Shown here: one piece after another, positions 1-10,297 of the stretch
Layout of the letters: the number at the start of each line of letters is the position of its first letter
How positions within the stretch are numbered: the first letter of the stretch is position 1
NCBI GenBank assembly: GCA_032768795.1
Contig: CP136490.1
Coordinates: 5,084,001-5,148,000, forward strand
From: Tremella fuciformis
Taxonomy: Eukaryota; Basidiomycota; Tremellomycetes; Tremellales; Tremellaceae
Direction: 5' to 3'
Length of the DNA stretch: 64,000 nt
The notes under the pieces: generated by a model
The model's input: the letters and a program-made list of their open reading frames with translations, nothing else
What the model was told of the DNA's origin: nothing
Database searches by the model: none
Position numbers and translations under genes: made by a program

Positions 1-871
1 TGCTAAAATAATCCGGTCCCACCATTATCGGACTGCCTGCTCTATGTTGGCTCTTCTCTGTACTGGGGAGAGGAAGTTGAGGGTGATCGTGGCTGCCATA
101 CCCGCTGTAACATGCTGAGAAGTCTCAACTCCTGAGGAAAATACCAGAAAAAGGAGGTCTTCCAGCCTGTGCGAGACAATTCCTCGAGCGCAACCCACTG
201 AGGACCCTTTTTCCCAAGGCTGGCAGCAATGCTGTCATACCGAAGAGACTGGTTTCAGTTGAACCATTGTCCTCCAAACCATAAGGGCTAAAGATCAACA
301 AATGTTATGCGAGAGACGGATTTGTTACGAGTCAATGACAGGCATGATTTCGTTGGGCGTGTCCCGCCTTGGCGTGTCTCGGGTTTCCTCAAGATGATCA
401 CATTTCTCATCGCCAATCCCTGGAACCCAGATGCTTTCCATCGCATCGACTTCCGAGGTGCATCTGTTGCTTTACAATGAGGAGTGGGGTATGTAGTGCT
501 GACGCGTTTCTTATACCAGCTTCTTTGAACACTTTGGCTGATCCTACGAGGGCCTGCTCGAAGGCTTAGCATAGCAGCTGTGGGGCACAGGTGGGCATCA
601 GGCTACATGCCACTCGGTCAGAGCGTACTCTTGCAATCAAACTTGCGCAAAGAACTCTCTGCATGCATCTCCCCCGTTATGACATGTAGTATGTACGGGA
701 GCTAGGATAGCACGGTAGGCAGAAAGTTCGGCCAGCGGTTTTCGTGATACTATTTGGCTAATGTGACGAACATCCTCTAGGTGTCCATAGAAGACATTGT
801 AATCGAGAGTGCCCTCGATGAGCAAGGTCAGAGGATTGCAGAAGGGGGAAGGAACGGGGGAGTATTCCGTG
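1..871. other. Left-edge region without a supported gene
   Basis: No frame here shows a convincing protein. The short open frames overlap on both strands and none has recognisable motifs or compositional bias. It probably holds the 3' flank of the gene at 872-1645 and unresolved intergenic DNA. An exon of a gene starting left of the window cannot be excluded. Confidence 0.5.
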
Positions 872-1645
872 CTACTGTAACGTCCACTGCGAAGCCCCCT
901 CACCAGAAGAGGACTCCTCACCCCTTATGTGACTGCTCCCCTGAATGTTCGCGCAAGTGTCCATATATGACAGCATGTCGTGCACCTTCTGCAGTGCGCT
1001 TTCGGTCTCACCGGAAGCCATGCTCTCTGCCAGGAATTGGAGATCGTCCCGAAGACTACGATTAGCAGCTTGTCTCTGCGCCCGATAGTTAGACGACTGA
1101 GGCTGCAAGTATTGCTCCATTCGTCCCTGACCCGCCAACAGAGCAGGGCAGTCTCTGCTCAGCTGGGTGTTTATCCTGTGTACCCCTTGTTTGGTAGCGT
1201 CAACCTCGCTGGTTAGAGTGTTCATTCCGTTGCCAATGGTCGCCAAGGCGTAGAGGGCGTTGTTGAGTTGAGTAGTTGTTTCCATTGCTCTATCCCGCCA
1301 CTGAATTGCCAGCTTCCGGTGCTTGCATGTTCTCTTACAGCTGGCTTTGCCTTTCCCTTTTTCGGTCTCAGTATCTTCAGCCGACTCAGCCTCAGCACTT
1401 GGCATGCAGGAGCCACGGGCTCTGGACGTCGAGGATCCAGGCTGCAAGGCTGATTCGTCGAGTGTATCCGGCAGGGTGCTTGGATTGAAGTAGGTGTCAT
1501 TCGGGGCGACCCATACCGGCTGCGCGAGCGATCCCTGCTCCCTCAAATCTGGGTCGAGAGAAGCATATGCGTCGTAAGTGGGACCATCTCCGTTGGAATG
1601 GCGGTCGCGACCCATCGGGACGTGGTGTGGATAGTTGGAGAACAT
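872..1645 (-). CDS. Unknown protein, paralogue of the gene at 3519-4352
   Basis: An intronless 257-residue frame starting at the first ATG; a second in-frame ATG is 10 codons in. The N-terminal third is low-complexity and polar, with an acidic stretch followed by a K/G-rich run around residues 85-105. A CKHRKLA motif follows, then a long glutamine-rich, probably coiled-coil middle. The C-terminus contains RAANRSLRDDLQFL and KVHDMLSYMDTC. The CKHR and AAN...DL.F...KV.EMLSYMD.C elements recur in the same order in the protein at 3519-4352, so the two are diverged tandem paralogues. I recognise no named domain. The mix of a polar N-terminus and a helical C-terminus would fit a regulatory or structural protein, but that is only inference. 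Confidence 0.6.
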   Translation of the reverse strand: MFSNYPHHVPMGRDRHSNGDGPTYDAYASLDPDLREQGSLAQPVWVAPNDTYFNPSTLPDTLDESALQPGSSTSRARGSCMPSAEAESAEDTETEKGKGKASCKRTCKHRKLAIQWRDRAMETTTQLNNALYALATIGNGMNTLTSEVDATKQGVHRINTQLSRDCPALLAGQGRMEQYLQPQSSNYRAQRQAANRSLRDDLQFLAESMASGETESALQKVHDMLSYMDTCANIQGSSHIRGEESSSGEGASQWTLQ

Positions 1646-2309
1646 TTTCCAAGAGATAGTTTAGGGAAGATTTGTTCACTTTCACGGCGGACTGTCTACT
1701 CGCTTTTGTAGCTGTGTGTTGTCGAGGTGTATAATGTCGCAGCGATCACAAGAAGTCTTCCATCGCTATCCGCCAGCGTTGTCCATACGGTGGCGGGGTG
1801 CTGATCGCCTCCTCTGTCCTTTGTTAGACTAGACGAAACGCGTAACGGGATTCACGTACAATCTGCGGAGCACGCCCCTTTGTTCGGAAGAGCGCGCGGG
1901 CTCGCTTTCTGAGGGGGCGCGTACATATTGCATCATAGGCGGCGAGAAGATCCGCCCCCGCTCTTTTTCTTTGTACAAAGCTGACAGATGTCTCGCTTGG
2001 CCGGTCACCGCTAAACAGCACAGACGATCTCGACATCCCTCCGTTGGAAGGAGAAGACAACAAACGGATACTTCTACACAATGCCGAAAGAACGCGGGTT
2101 CATCTGCACGAACAGGCAGGTCTGTGGCCACTGAACCGGGCGCCACCCCATGAACGGTACAGCTCGTGAAGTCGAATTCTGAAGCGAAGTAGAGAGGCGG
2201 AAATTCCGTGCGTCAAGCAGTCCGAACAAAGGTGCAGCTGCTTTGGGCACAGAAGTGCAGGGAAAGGTCATGCATCATATCTTCATATTCACCTGCAGAG
2301 TCTGTCTTC
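1646..2309. other. Intergenic, upstream of the 872-1645 gene
   Basis: No supported gene. Overlapping short frames on both strands at 1824-2271 look like chance. No TATA box is obvious upstream of the 1645 start. Confidence 0.45.
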
Positions 2310-3122
2310 TCACTCAAAAGGTTCGTCGTAGTCGTCATCGACGTCGCAGGTCTTGCTTACTGGAGGTATGATCAATCGATAGGGGGCGATGGCATTCGAG
2401 CAGTACCTGATCCAACTATTCAGGGTGTCAAGGGACTGGAGAACGGTTTGCATATCTTGCTCCGTGGGTTGATCCACCAGGAAGCCTTTCCCGTACCACC
2501 GCTCCCTGTCCTCGTCAGTCTCTCTTTGCCCAAATGGCCCCCCGTAATAAGGCCGAGCCTTGTTCTCAAGAGTGGACACCTGGTACCGCATATTAGGCCA
2601 TTCAGGTTGCTCGCCCCCAGCCCATGGCTCGTGGCCCAATACCAACCGCGCGGCCTTGATGTTGTCTAGGTTGGCTGTGCAGACCCTGTTCCACGTACTG
2701 GTCTCCGCGGAATATCTCGCACCGTCTGAGACCTTGGAGCGGGCTTTGTGCGTGGCAGAACTTCGCGTCTTCGACGGGGCAGGTTGCTCATATGTCGGCC
2801 TAGGGATCGGGGATTGGACTTTGTGACGAGTCGCGTATTGCAAGGTATCCGAAGGACGTGTGCGCTTTCTTTGTTCCTGTACATTCTCTGGCGATTGGAG
2901 ACTGAACAACGAGTCACCGTTCGTCGGCGTAGTCTCATCAACAATGATGTCGGGATTGACTGAATCGTCCAAGCCGAACAGATCCCCATGATCGGTCGGT
3001 ATCGAGAAGTCCATCATGGAGTCAGATCCCTCCGGCCACAGTAGCTCGTCTTCTGACGGAGATTGAAGGAAGGCGTAAGGGTTGGGGGAATTGGACCCAA
3101 GCCAATCGTACTCATTGTTCAT
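2310..3122 (-). CDS. Unknown acidic protein
   Basis: The open frame extends upstream to 3281, but I chose the ATG at 3122 (270 residues, beginning MNNEYDWLG). The extra upstream 53 codons have the composition of a leader, not of the protein that follows. The N-terminal half is acidic with scattered Ser/Pro. A basic Ser/Thr/Lys stretch lies near residues 105-150, followed by a Trp/Pro-rich section and an acidic tail DVDDDYDEPFE. The segment MQTVLQSLDTLNSWIRYC sits where the two neighbouring genes have their MLSYMD.C element and faintly resembles it, so this could be a third, far diverged member of that family. An acidic N-terminus plus a basic patch would suit a transcriptional regulator, but no DNA-binding fold is visible. 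Confidence 0.5.
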   Translation of the reverse strand: MNNEYDWLGSNSPNPYAFLQSPSEDELLWPEGSDSMMDFSIPTDHGDLFGLDDSVNPDIIVDETTPTNGDSLFSLQSPENVQEQRKRTRPSDTLQYATRHKVQSPIPRPTYEQPAPSKTRSSATHKARSKVSDGARYSAETSTWNRVCTANLDNIKAARLVLGHEPWAGGEQPEWPNMRYQVSTLENKARPYYGGPFGQRETDEDRERWYGKGFLVDQPTEQDMQTVLQSLDTLNSWIRYCSNAIAPYRLIIPPVSKTCDVDDDYDEPFE

Positions 3123-3518
3123 CTTGCTATTGCACTCTTGCAGGGTGAAGGTGTGTCTCTTGACAAGTGCGGATCTCCAGGAGACGGGAAAAGGACCAGA
3201 AGTCTTTATATCCTCCACAATACACTCCTGATCCTCGCCCTTTCCTGACCAGGGCCCATTCGACTCTGCAATCTCTCCCAATATTGGGTCCCCGACTCAT
3301 AACGTGGCTCAATCTGATTCACAATACCCGTTTCAGGCTCCGCTACAGCAAGCACACAGCGGAAGGACGGGCCTCTGACCATGAATGGAGCGTCGCAACC
3401 CCATGCCCCATGCAGTACATCGATACATGTCGGAGAGGACAGAATATATATATTGTGTGTGACGGAGACCCTTTGGGCCATATCGCTCTCAGCGATAGCT
3501 GATGTAGCAATGGCCGAA

Positions 3519-4352
3519 TCATTGCAGCTCCTCTGACCTGCTGTGACCATTGTGGCCATTCATTGACGGCCAGTACCTGGGGTCTTCGGGCAAGTTGAGA
3601 GCGGTGTTGCGGATAGCGGAGCACCGATCCATGTACGAAAGCATCTCTCGCACTTTGCTCAGTCCTGCCTCGGAGTCACCGCCCTCGAGGCTCGAACGTA
3701 TGAAACTCAGGTCCTGATAAAGATGTTGATTGGCAGCCCGCGTCTCTTTCCGCTCGTATGCAACCCCCTCGGTCTGATGCAGGTGTGTTTGGGGAGCTCG
3801 CACAACGCCCGCTTGTTCAGCTAAAACAGCTGCAAGGCTTGTCTCGATCCGAGCCATACTTCGTCTAAGGGCAGTTTGCCCTTGACGTAGCGCTTCCATC
3901 TCGCTCTGCATGCTGGGAACGGATGCTGCGGTCCGTTGAGCGATCTCAAGATCGATGCGTGTATGACGGGCCACGCTTTCCCAGTGATACGCGACAGCCT
4001 GGTAGTGTTGTGCCAAGGGTCGGTGCTTGCAATCCGTGGGCTGCGAGATTGTCCCCATACGCTTGACATTCGCAATGTTGTCAGTCTGTACGCCTTGAAA
4101 AGCAGTGGGAGATGCAATAGTCTGCATTGGGTCCATGTAAGGCATGAAGGAGGCTGTCATCGATGGAAAGGCCATGTTTGAACCAAATGCGACAGTGGGA
4201 TCATAGGCACTAGTGGTCGCCACCACCGGTTCGAGGTCGGGGTAGAACGGTTGACCCATCGAGTCGCGTGCTTCGTACTCAGGTTGCCCGCCAGAGTCGG
4301 CTTGCATAGAGGGTTCGGGTGCATTGTGCTGAGACATGATCTGCCTCGCCAA
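3519..4352 (-). CDS. Unknown protein, paralogue of the gene at 872-1645
   Basis: An intronless 277-residue frame. The N-terminal ~95 residues are polar with Met/Pro/Thr-rich stretches. A DCKHRPLAQHY motif follows, then a predicted helical region of about 90 residues with repeated Arg/Glu/Gln. The C-terminal block has RAANQHLYQDLSFI and KVREMLSYMDRCSAI. These match the order and spacing of the corresponding elements in the gene at 872-1645, supporting an old tandem duplication. No catalytic or binding motif is recognisable. The tail is rich in Asn, His and Ser. Confidence 0.6.
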   Translation of the reverse strand: MARQIMSQHNAPEPSMQADSGGQPEYEARDSMGQPFYPDLEPVVATTSAYDPTVAFGSNMAFPSMTASFMPYMDPMQTIASPTAFQGVQTDNIANVKRMGTISQPTDCKHRPLAQHYQAVAYHWESVARHTRIDLEIAQRTAASVPSMQSEMEALRQGQTALRRSMARIETSLAAVLAEQAGVVRAPQTHLHQTEGVAYERKETRAANQHLYQDLSFIRSSLEGGDSEAGLSKVREMLSYMDRCSAIRNTALNLPEDPRYWPSMNGHNGHSRSEELQ

Positions 4353-4883
4353 GCTGAGGATATAGCTCGATCTGTTGTTAGGCTGGGGGGACCCCCTGCC
4401 GCTTTACATCTGGCTCAGGCGGGCGCCCAGCTCGGTAAAACGCGCTGAAGATCTGTCTGTCCTTTCAAGCTCAACAACGAACAGGGGAGCGGCTGAGAAA
4501 GGTCATCCAAGTGTGGCAAAGCGGGTTCGCAGAATTTCGAAGGCCAGTCTTATGTGCTGCAGCAAATATACCAGAACGCTCCAGCTTCCCGCGCGCGCAA
4601 AGACCCGATTCCGCCACACCTCGAATGCGCCACTTTCGGACACGCCCATCATCTCGAGACAAAGGATCAGTGATATTCGTCGATCATCTCATGCTCGCAT
4701 GCTTGAGAGGAGGGGAAAGGGGCGGACCGACAGGCTCCCGCACGCGTTTCAGCGTCGCATACATGCGCTAGACAGCTTGTCTTCGCGCCCGAGCTCACGC
4801 CATCACCGGCACGCCGAGGCGAGATCCCCTGGAGACAGCTCTCCCCTTTGTTCGCGCCTTCTCGTATCTGACGAGATATCGCT
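4353..4883. other. Divergent intergenic region
   Basis: Separates the minus-strand gene ending its 5' side at 4352 from the plus-strand phosphodiesterase at 4884, so it should hold both promoters. I see no clear TATA box. Short frames on both strands look like chance. Confidence 0.5.
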
Positions 4884-6898
4884 ATGACGGGCTCGGGCAC
4901 TGCTGCAATTCCGCTCGATACGCGCAAAGCTCGCCGTGGGCTGTCGAGTCCTCGCGCCAAAACCATCACCCCTACGCTGGAATCGGCTCGGACGTCGCGG
5001 AGCCCTTCGCCAAACACACCTGAAGAGGTGGACGAGGTGGACCAGCTTGAGATTCGACATGACACGAGCGAGCCCAATTTGGCGGGGAGCGGAGACGACA
5101 GACAGCTCCTGTTGGGCAAAGGAGTGAAGGAAGGCCCGTCAAAGCAGGCCAGCCGCTCGACATGGGTGACTGTCCTGGGTGTCAAGGTACATGCCCCCCG
5201 TCCTGTCACTTTCTTGAACTGATCATCGACTGGCAGATACCTACGGCACTCATGTACCTCCTCGCGCTACCCCTGCTCATCGCACTTCTGGGCGTGTATC
5301 GACTCTCAGGGAACATACGCTACCCGCCAAAGGTCCTCCTGTCCAATGGTACCCACCCTTATCATCCCACAACGATACTGCTTTCGCTCGATGGCTTTCG
5401 CCCGTCGTACCTTGCGTCCCATCCGGACTTGCTGCCGAACATGCTGGCTTTGGCGAACTCGTCTCTGGGACTCCGAGCTGAACATATGACACCTGTGTTC
5501 CCCACGTTGACTTTCCCAAATCATTGGGCGCTGATGACCGGCCTCTACCCAGCATGGAGCGGGATTGTGGCGAACGACTTCTGGGCACCCGATATGTCTA
5601 GAGGGGACGAGTTCACACGGCCACCGCCTGTGAAAGCTACCGATAAGCCTGACGGATCGGAAGAACCCGAGGCGGGTGACGGCGAGTGGGGTCACGGAGA
5701 GAAGAGCGGGAAACAATTCATTTACACCAATCCCGACAAGAGCTGGGATAGCGATTGGTGGTGGGGAGAGCCGTTGTGGGGCGTCGCAGAAAGAGGCGGT
5801 CGCAAAGCTGCCAACCTCATGTGGCACGCCTTTCTGTCAAGCATGTCCGGGCATGGACTGACTATATAGGCCCGGTCCTCCAGTCACCTCGAAAGACGTC
5901 GCGCCGAGCTTCTTCGTGCCGTACCGCGTTGGTTGCTTCTCGTCTAGTGAGTTTCTTCTGACATCGTAGGGGAAAATCGACCCGTCCGCGAAACTGTCGC
6001 AAATACTCGCTTGGCTCGACCACCCCTTCGACAACCGACCTGAGCTCATCACCGCCTACTTCCCTGACGTCGACCAGTCTGGCCATTCCGGCGGTCCTGT
6101 CTCGCCTCAGGTTGATGCAGCGTTGAGTCGGGTGGACAGAATGGTCGGCGGCCTTATCGCTGGCCTTCAAGAGCGGAACCTCACCAGTATCGTCGACGTA
6201 GTCATCGTCTCTGACCACGGTAAGCCAGCCGTGCGTATGGGACACCCTGAGCTGATCATCAGGAATGGCAAGTACCTCCAACGAGCGTCTTGTCTATCTG
6301 GACGACATCCTGCAGGAAGACGGATACGCCGCCATTGCGCATCGCGACGGCTGGCCCTGCGTCGGACTGCGTTTCAAGCCAGGATCCGACGTTTCCACGT
6401 ATCATCGGCGCCTCATCGACGCTGCGGCCGCCTCTGACGGAGCCTTCGCGGTGTACACGCACGAGACCATGCTTGATCGGTGGCACTTTGGCGGAAACGA
6501 CCGTATCGCTCCAATCTACGTCGTGCCGGCTCTCGGGTGGGCTCTGACAGATCACCACGAGCACGAAGTCGAGCATGAGGGCGATTATCGGCCGAAGGGG
6601 AACCATGGATACGACAACAAGTACGAGGAGATGCGTGCTATCTTCATGGCTCATGGACCATTCGCCGCTGGGCTCAAATCGGGCAAAGGCGCTGAAGAGG
6701 CGTTCGTCCAGACCGAGCCGCACGTCATGAGGAGTGAGTCTCTTTCTTTTCTTGGGATAAGGGCGAAGTGCGGGCTGACTCCGACCAGACTTCATGAACC
6801 TTGAAATCTACTCGCTTGTCCTGCGCTTGCTGGGCTTGCAGTCACTCGAGCCTCCACACAACGGCACAGTCGGTTTTTGGGACACTTACCTAGACTAG
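4884..6898 (+). CDS. Membrane-anchored nucleotide pyrophosphatase/phosphodiesterase (NPP family)
   Basis: Exons 4884-5186, 5237-5823, 5870-5927, 5970-6219, 6263-6733, 6789-6898 give 592 residues. A ~100-residue polar, presumably cytosolic N-terminus is followed by one membrane helix (about 104-123), so the catalytic domain should face the vacuole lumen or cell exterior. Family motifs are intact: Asp153 in LSLDGF, nucleophile Thr193 in TLTFPNH, DVDQSGH, SDHGM, and the late MAHGPF histidine. These supply the two-zinc site used to hydrolyse nucleotide pyrophosphates and phosphodiesters. The end (FMNLEIYSLVLRLLGL...GFWDTYL) is typical of fungal NPPs. The second intron (5824-5869) must use a GC donor to keep the conserved MWPGPP; the third uses the weak donor GTTGGT. 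Fungal relatives serve in phosphate acquisition from nucleotides. Confidence 0.9.
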
Positions 6899-7055
6899 AC
6901 ATCCTAGAATGTATCGGAGACGCAATGTATATGCATCGATGTCACAGCTTTGATTGATTGGTACAACAGTGAGTGGGTCTAATGACATGGTGTTCACAGC
7001 AACACAATCTGATGAGGGACCGAGACATCGCCCTCTCCTGTCCCTCCCATGTAGC

Positions 7056-9796
7056 TCAGCACGCCGAGACGCGAGGGGCGGGCAGAGGGACAGCAGCCAT
7101 GGCCAGACTACTCTTGCGCCTCTTGACGGGCAACATGGGATCCGGGACACTCAGCAACCGGCGGCTCTCCCATGCTCCGCATACATGCCGTTTGCCGTCC
7201 CCCGCCTTCCGCTCGTCCACCCTACATGCCCTGGAGCAGAATGTCAAGCCGCACTTCCTGCACTCGGGGAAATTGACGCCCTGCGCGCCGCACACGCCAC
7301 AGGTAACGTGTTTCGTCAGCGCCGATCTGAGCTCGGCGGCTGCCAGGTCGGGGTCGGTGCCCTGTATGGCCAAATCTGCACTGGGTTCGAAGGGCAGCTT
7401 GCGCCGCGGCGTAGAGGCGGCCGAGTGATTTGATGCGCGACGATCGCGATCGCGTTGCTCAAGATAGGCAAGGTGGGACGGGAAGTTTGGCGAGGAAGCG
7501 ACTGGACGGAGCGAGTCGGTGAAAGATGCGAGAGGTGCGCGGACCGCTTTCTCGTGATGCATATTCGGGCCGTTGGTGATGATGGGCTCTGGCTGTTGTC
7601 GGACTGTCGAGTCAGACACGAGTGAGCTCGGTTCCACAGAGCATTCGAGTAATGGGCTTGGCCGCATTTGCCGGCCAAATATGCTCGATGGCTGCCACCA
7701 CGTCGCCTGCGTATTGCGGAGCTCTGGCAGGTCTACAGCCGATTGAGCATGTATGCGCCGAAGGCTGTCGGTGGCCCCTGTCGTTGTCGACTCAGCGTGT
7801 ACCGGCGACAAGGTAGCTTGCACTGCTTCCTGGACCAGCGAGGCCGTCGACTTGACCGGCGAAGACAAGATTCGAACGCTGGCGGTAGACATGAAAGATG
7901 CGTTGCTTGCCTTCCTTCGTAAGTTGGGTCGGCCGAAAATCGAAATCCCGCTTGCACTCAACCTGCTTGCTGTGCTCAATTGTTTGGCGTGGCGAGGACG
8001 GAATTTCTCATGAGAGACGTGAGGAAATGGAAACCCGTCGGGTTTGCCCTTTGCCGCGGGGGCAAGGGGTGCTGACATGAAAGGAGGTGAGCCAACGCCT
8101 GGAGTACGGCGAATGATATCCAGTCGCTGCACCGCCTGGGACACCAACTGATCAGGCAGATTCAAGCCGCACTGTCCAAGCGTGACGACGTTGCGGAAGT
8201 ATTGTTCTGCGAGATTCGAAGTAGTGGTCATGCCTCTCTATTGCGAGTCAGTCATGAATCATGAGAAAGAGGTATGGCCTAGCCTCACCATGTAGTTAGC
8301 CATGATGCCCACGCCGGCACGAAATTGGGACGCCTTTCTATATCTTTTGTCGGGAATAGCCTTCGGCTCGAGCAGATCGAGAGCCAAGATGCGACTTGCC
8401 ACGACACCACCGAGATGCCAGACGTTCCGACCTTTCTCCAAGTCGCCTTGACGCCGAAGGACTTTGGGGAGCTCGGACGAGGCAATAGGCGGTAAAGCTA
8501 CCGGATCGTGCTGCTGTATGTGCCCGTTGCGATACAGATGCATGAGCGGCAGGAGAAGGTCGTACTGGGCGATCAGCGTCGTCAGCCGGAGCTCAAAAAG
8601 ACTCACAAGAAGTTTGAGACATTCAAAATCCCTTTCCTGATCTTCTGTAGTTATGGTACTCCCCTCAACGCTGCCATCCACAGTGAATGGGGTTTTGACC
8701 ATTGTCGATTCTTCAGTTTTGCTTGTACCCGAAGCGCTGGCCAGGGTCCCAGAGTGGGAGAGGTCGTCTGTCGATGTGGATGTCGAGGCAGAGTCACCGG
8801 GATGTGGGGCATCGGTGACCGGCTCGTTCGAGGGATGCGGAACAGGAAGGCGTCGCGTTTTCCCCTTGCCTTTCGAATTGAACATGACCACACCATCGCC
8901 CTCGACTTCGGCACCGTACTTGACATAGCTCCCATCTCCGCTCGGATTCTGCACAAAATCTCTCTGCGAAACCGTCCGAGCGGCTTCTCGTTCAAATTCC
9001 CCGTCTGCGACCCAGCCGAGACCGAGCACGAACCATCCACCTGCTATCCCCATCCCATGCGCATCTCTGACTGCACGCTTGCCCTCCTTTGGTATGATCC
9101 ACCCATTCGTGACCAAGTCATAGCGTTTCTCCGGCGGCGACGATAGCGGCTGACCGTCTGGTGGCGAGCTGGACGACGGTCCGGGTGGACTGGAAGAGTG
9201 GAAGAGGCTCAGGAATCTACTGTAACCTGTTGTCGACGACGTGGGCGACAGCGGTGGGCTGCGAGACGATGGCAGGATCGAGGTAGCCTTTCCTTTCCCT
9301 TTGCGATCGTCGGTCGGAGGGTTGTCTAAGGTGGAGCGTGGTTCTGCAAAAGCTGTCCCACGTGTGAGGAGATTGCCTAGGGCCAAGCATGCAGCGGCTG
9401 ATCTATACGGCGGCAGAGCAGCGATCGTGTAGGTCTGGATGGCGATTTGAGGCTGATGGGCGATCAGAGCCGCCTGATGTCGTCGGCATCTCCGCACCAC
9501 ACTCGCTGGGGAGAAAGATTACATACCTGAGCCTGCCACATGAGACTCTCCTCGTCCATCGGCTCTTCCTCTGCTTCCGCCGTCTCTGCGGCCTCGAGAC
9601 CGACCTCATCATCGCCGTCCGAGTCCAGTTTCGCCTCTTGGTCGACCGGCTGATCTGTGCTGGCACCGACCCCAAAGAATCGGGCCAGGTTTGCAAACGA
9701 TCGATTGCCCTTTGCCGCGGGAGGCGGGGGAAGCGATGATGGGGATGCTGATGCCAGGAACTGTGGTGGTCGCTTAGGCGACTGTAATGTTGTCAT
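7056..9796 (-). CDS. Large protein with possible Sel1/TPR-like repeats and a C-terminal zinc finger
   Basis: Exons 9796-9527, 9473-8289 and 8237-7056 join in frame to 878 residues. The two long open frames (8259-9500 and 7056-8231) could be read as separate genes. However, a good GTGAGG donor after ...MANYM and a CAATAG acceptor 6 nt before the second ATG fuse them in phase 0, so I treat them as one gene. Residues ~85-130 (AALIAHQPQIAIQTYTIAAL...ACLALGNLL) and the segment across the exon 2/3 join look like helical Sel1/TPR-type repeats. Ser/Pro-rich linkers separate them. Near the C-terminus is CGVCG...CRKCGLTFCSRAC...HVCG, a Cys/His zinc finger reminiscent of MYND or HIT fingers, which mediate protein contacts. 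Function unknown; perhaps a scaffold. It is convergent with the phosphodiesterase gene, 157 bp away. Confidence 0.65.
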
Positions 9797-10297
9797 TGCG
9801 TGACCAACATGAAGCAGCTGTCAATCCCCGGGAGAGTCTCTATGGGGAGAGACGCAGAGAAGGGAGGAGATATGAGGAGGAGAAAGAAGTTGAAAGCCAA
9901 GCCAAGGAAGGAGGAATTGGGTTCATGGCCGTGTCTTGAAGAAGCGGGGTAAAAGATCCCTGAGCAACAAACATTTTCATGACTCATAGCTAACGTTACC
10001 TCGACCGCCACCATCTCACTCGAATGCACTGCACCATAGGATGGGACATGCACGCACGCACAGAAGGTGAGCGCAACCCGATATGCTATGCTCCATCGCA
10101 CTGCAAGGCTGACTTCAGAGATGCCCACTGGGCCACTGGCCACACCACCAAGGACACTGGAGACAAGTGGAGGTGAAAATGCCACGTCATCCTCTTCCCA
10201 GGGGGTGTCGGAGCTGCCCTGGCCGATGCCCGAGACGAGATGATAAGATGACTACCCCGTCTTTCGCACAGTTCAATCATCGATTCGTGCAGCCAAG
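9797..10297. other. Divergent promoter region
   Basis: Lies between the 5' ends of the zinc-finger gene (minus) and the MFS transporter (plus) and should contain both promoters. No TATA box or strong repeat is evident, and there is no supported gene. Confidence 0.5.

Noticed and set aside
5947..5969. Strong-looking GTGAGT donor in the phosphodiesterase gene
   Set aside because: Gives the wrong phase for the following GKIDPSAKLSQIL exon and only a 23-nt intron; GTTGGT at 5928 keeps the frame.
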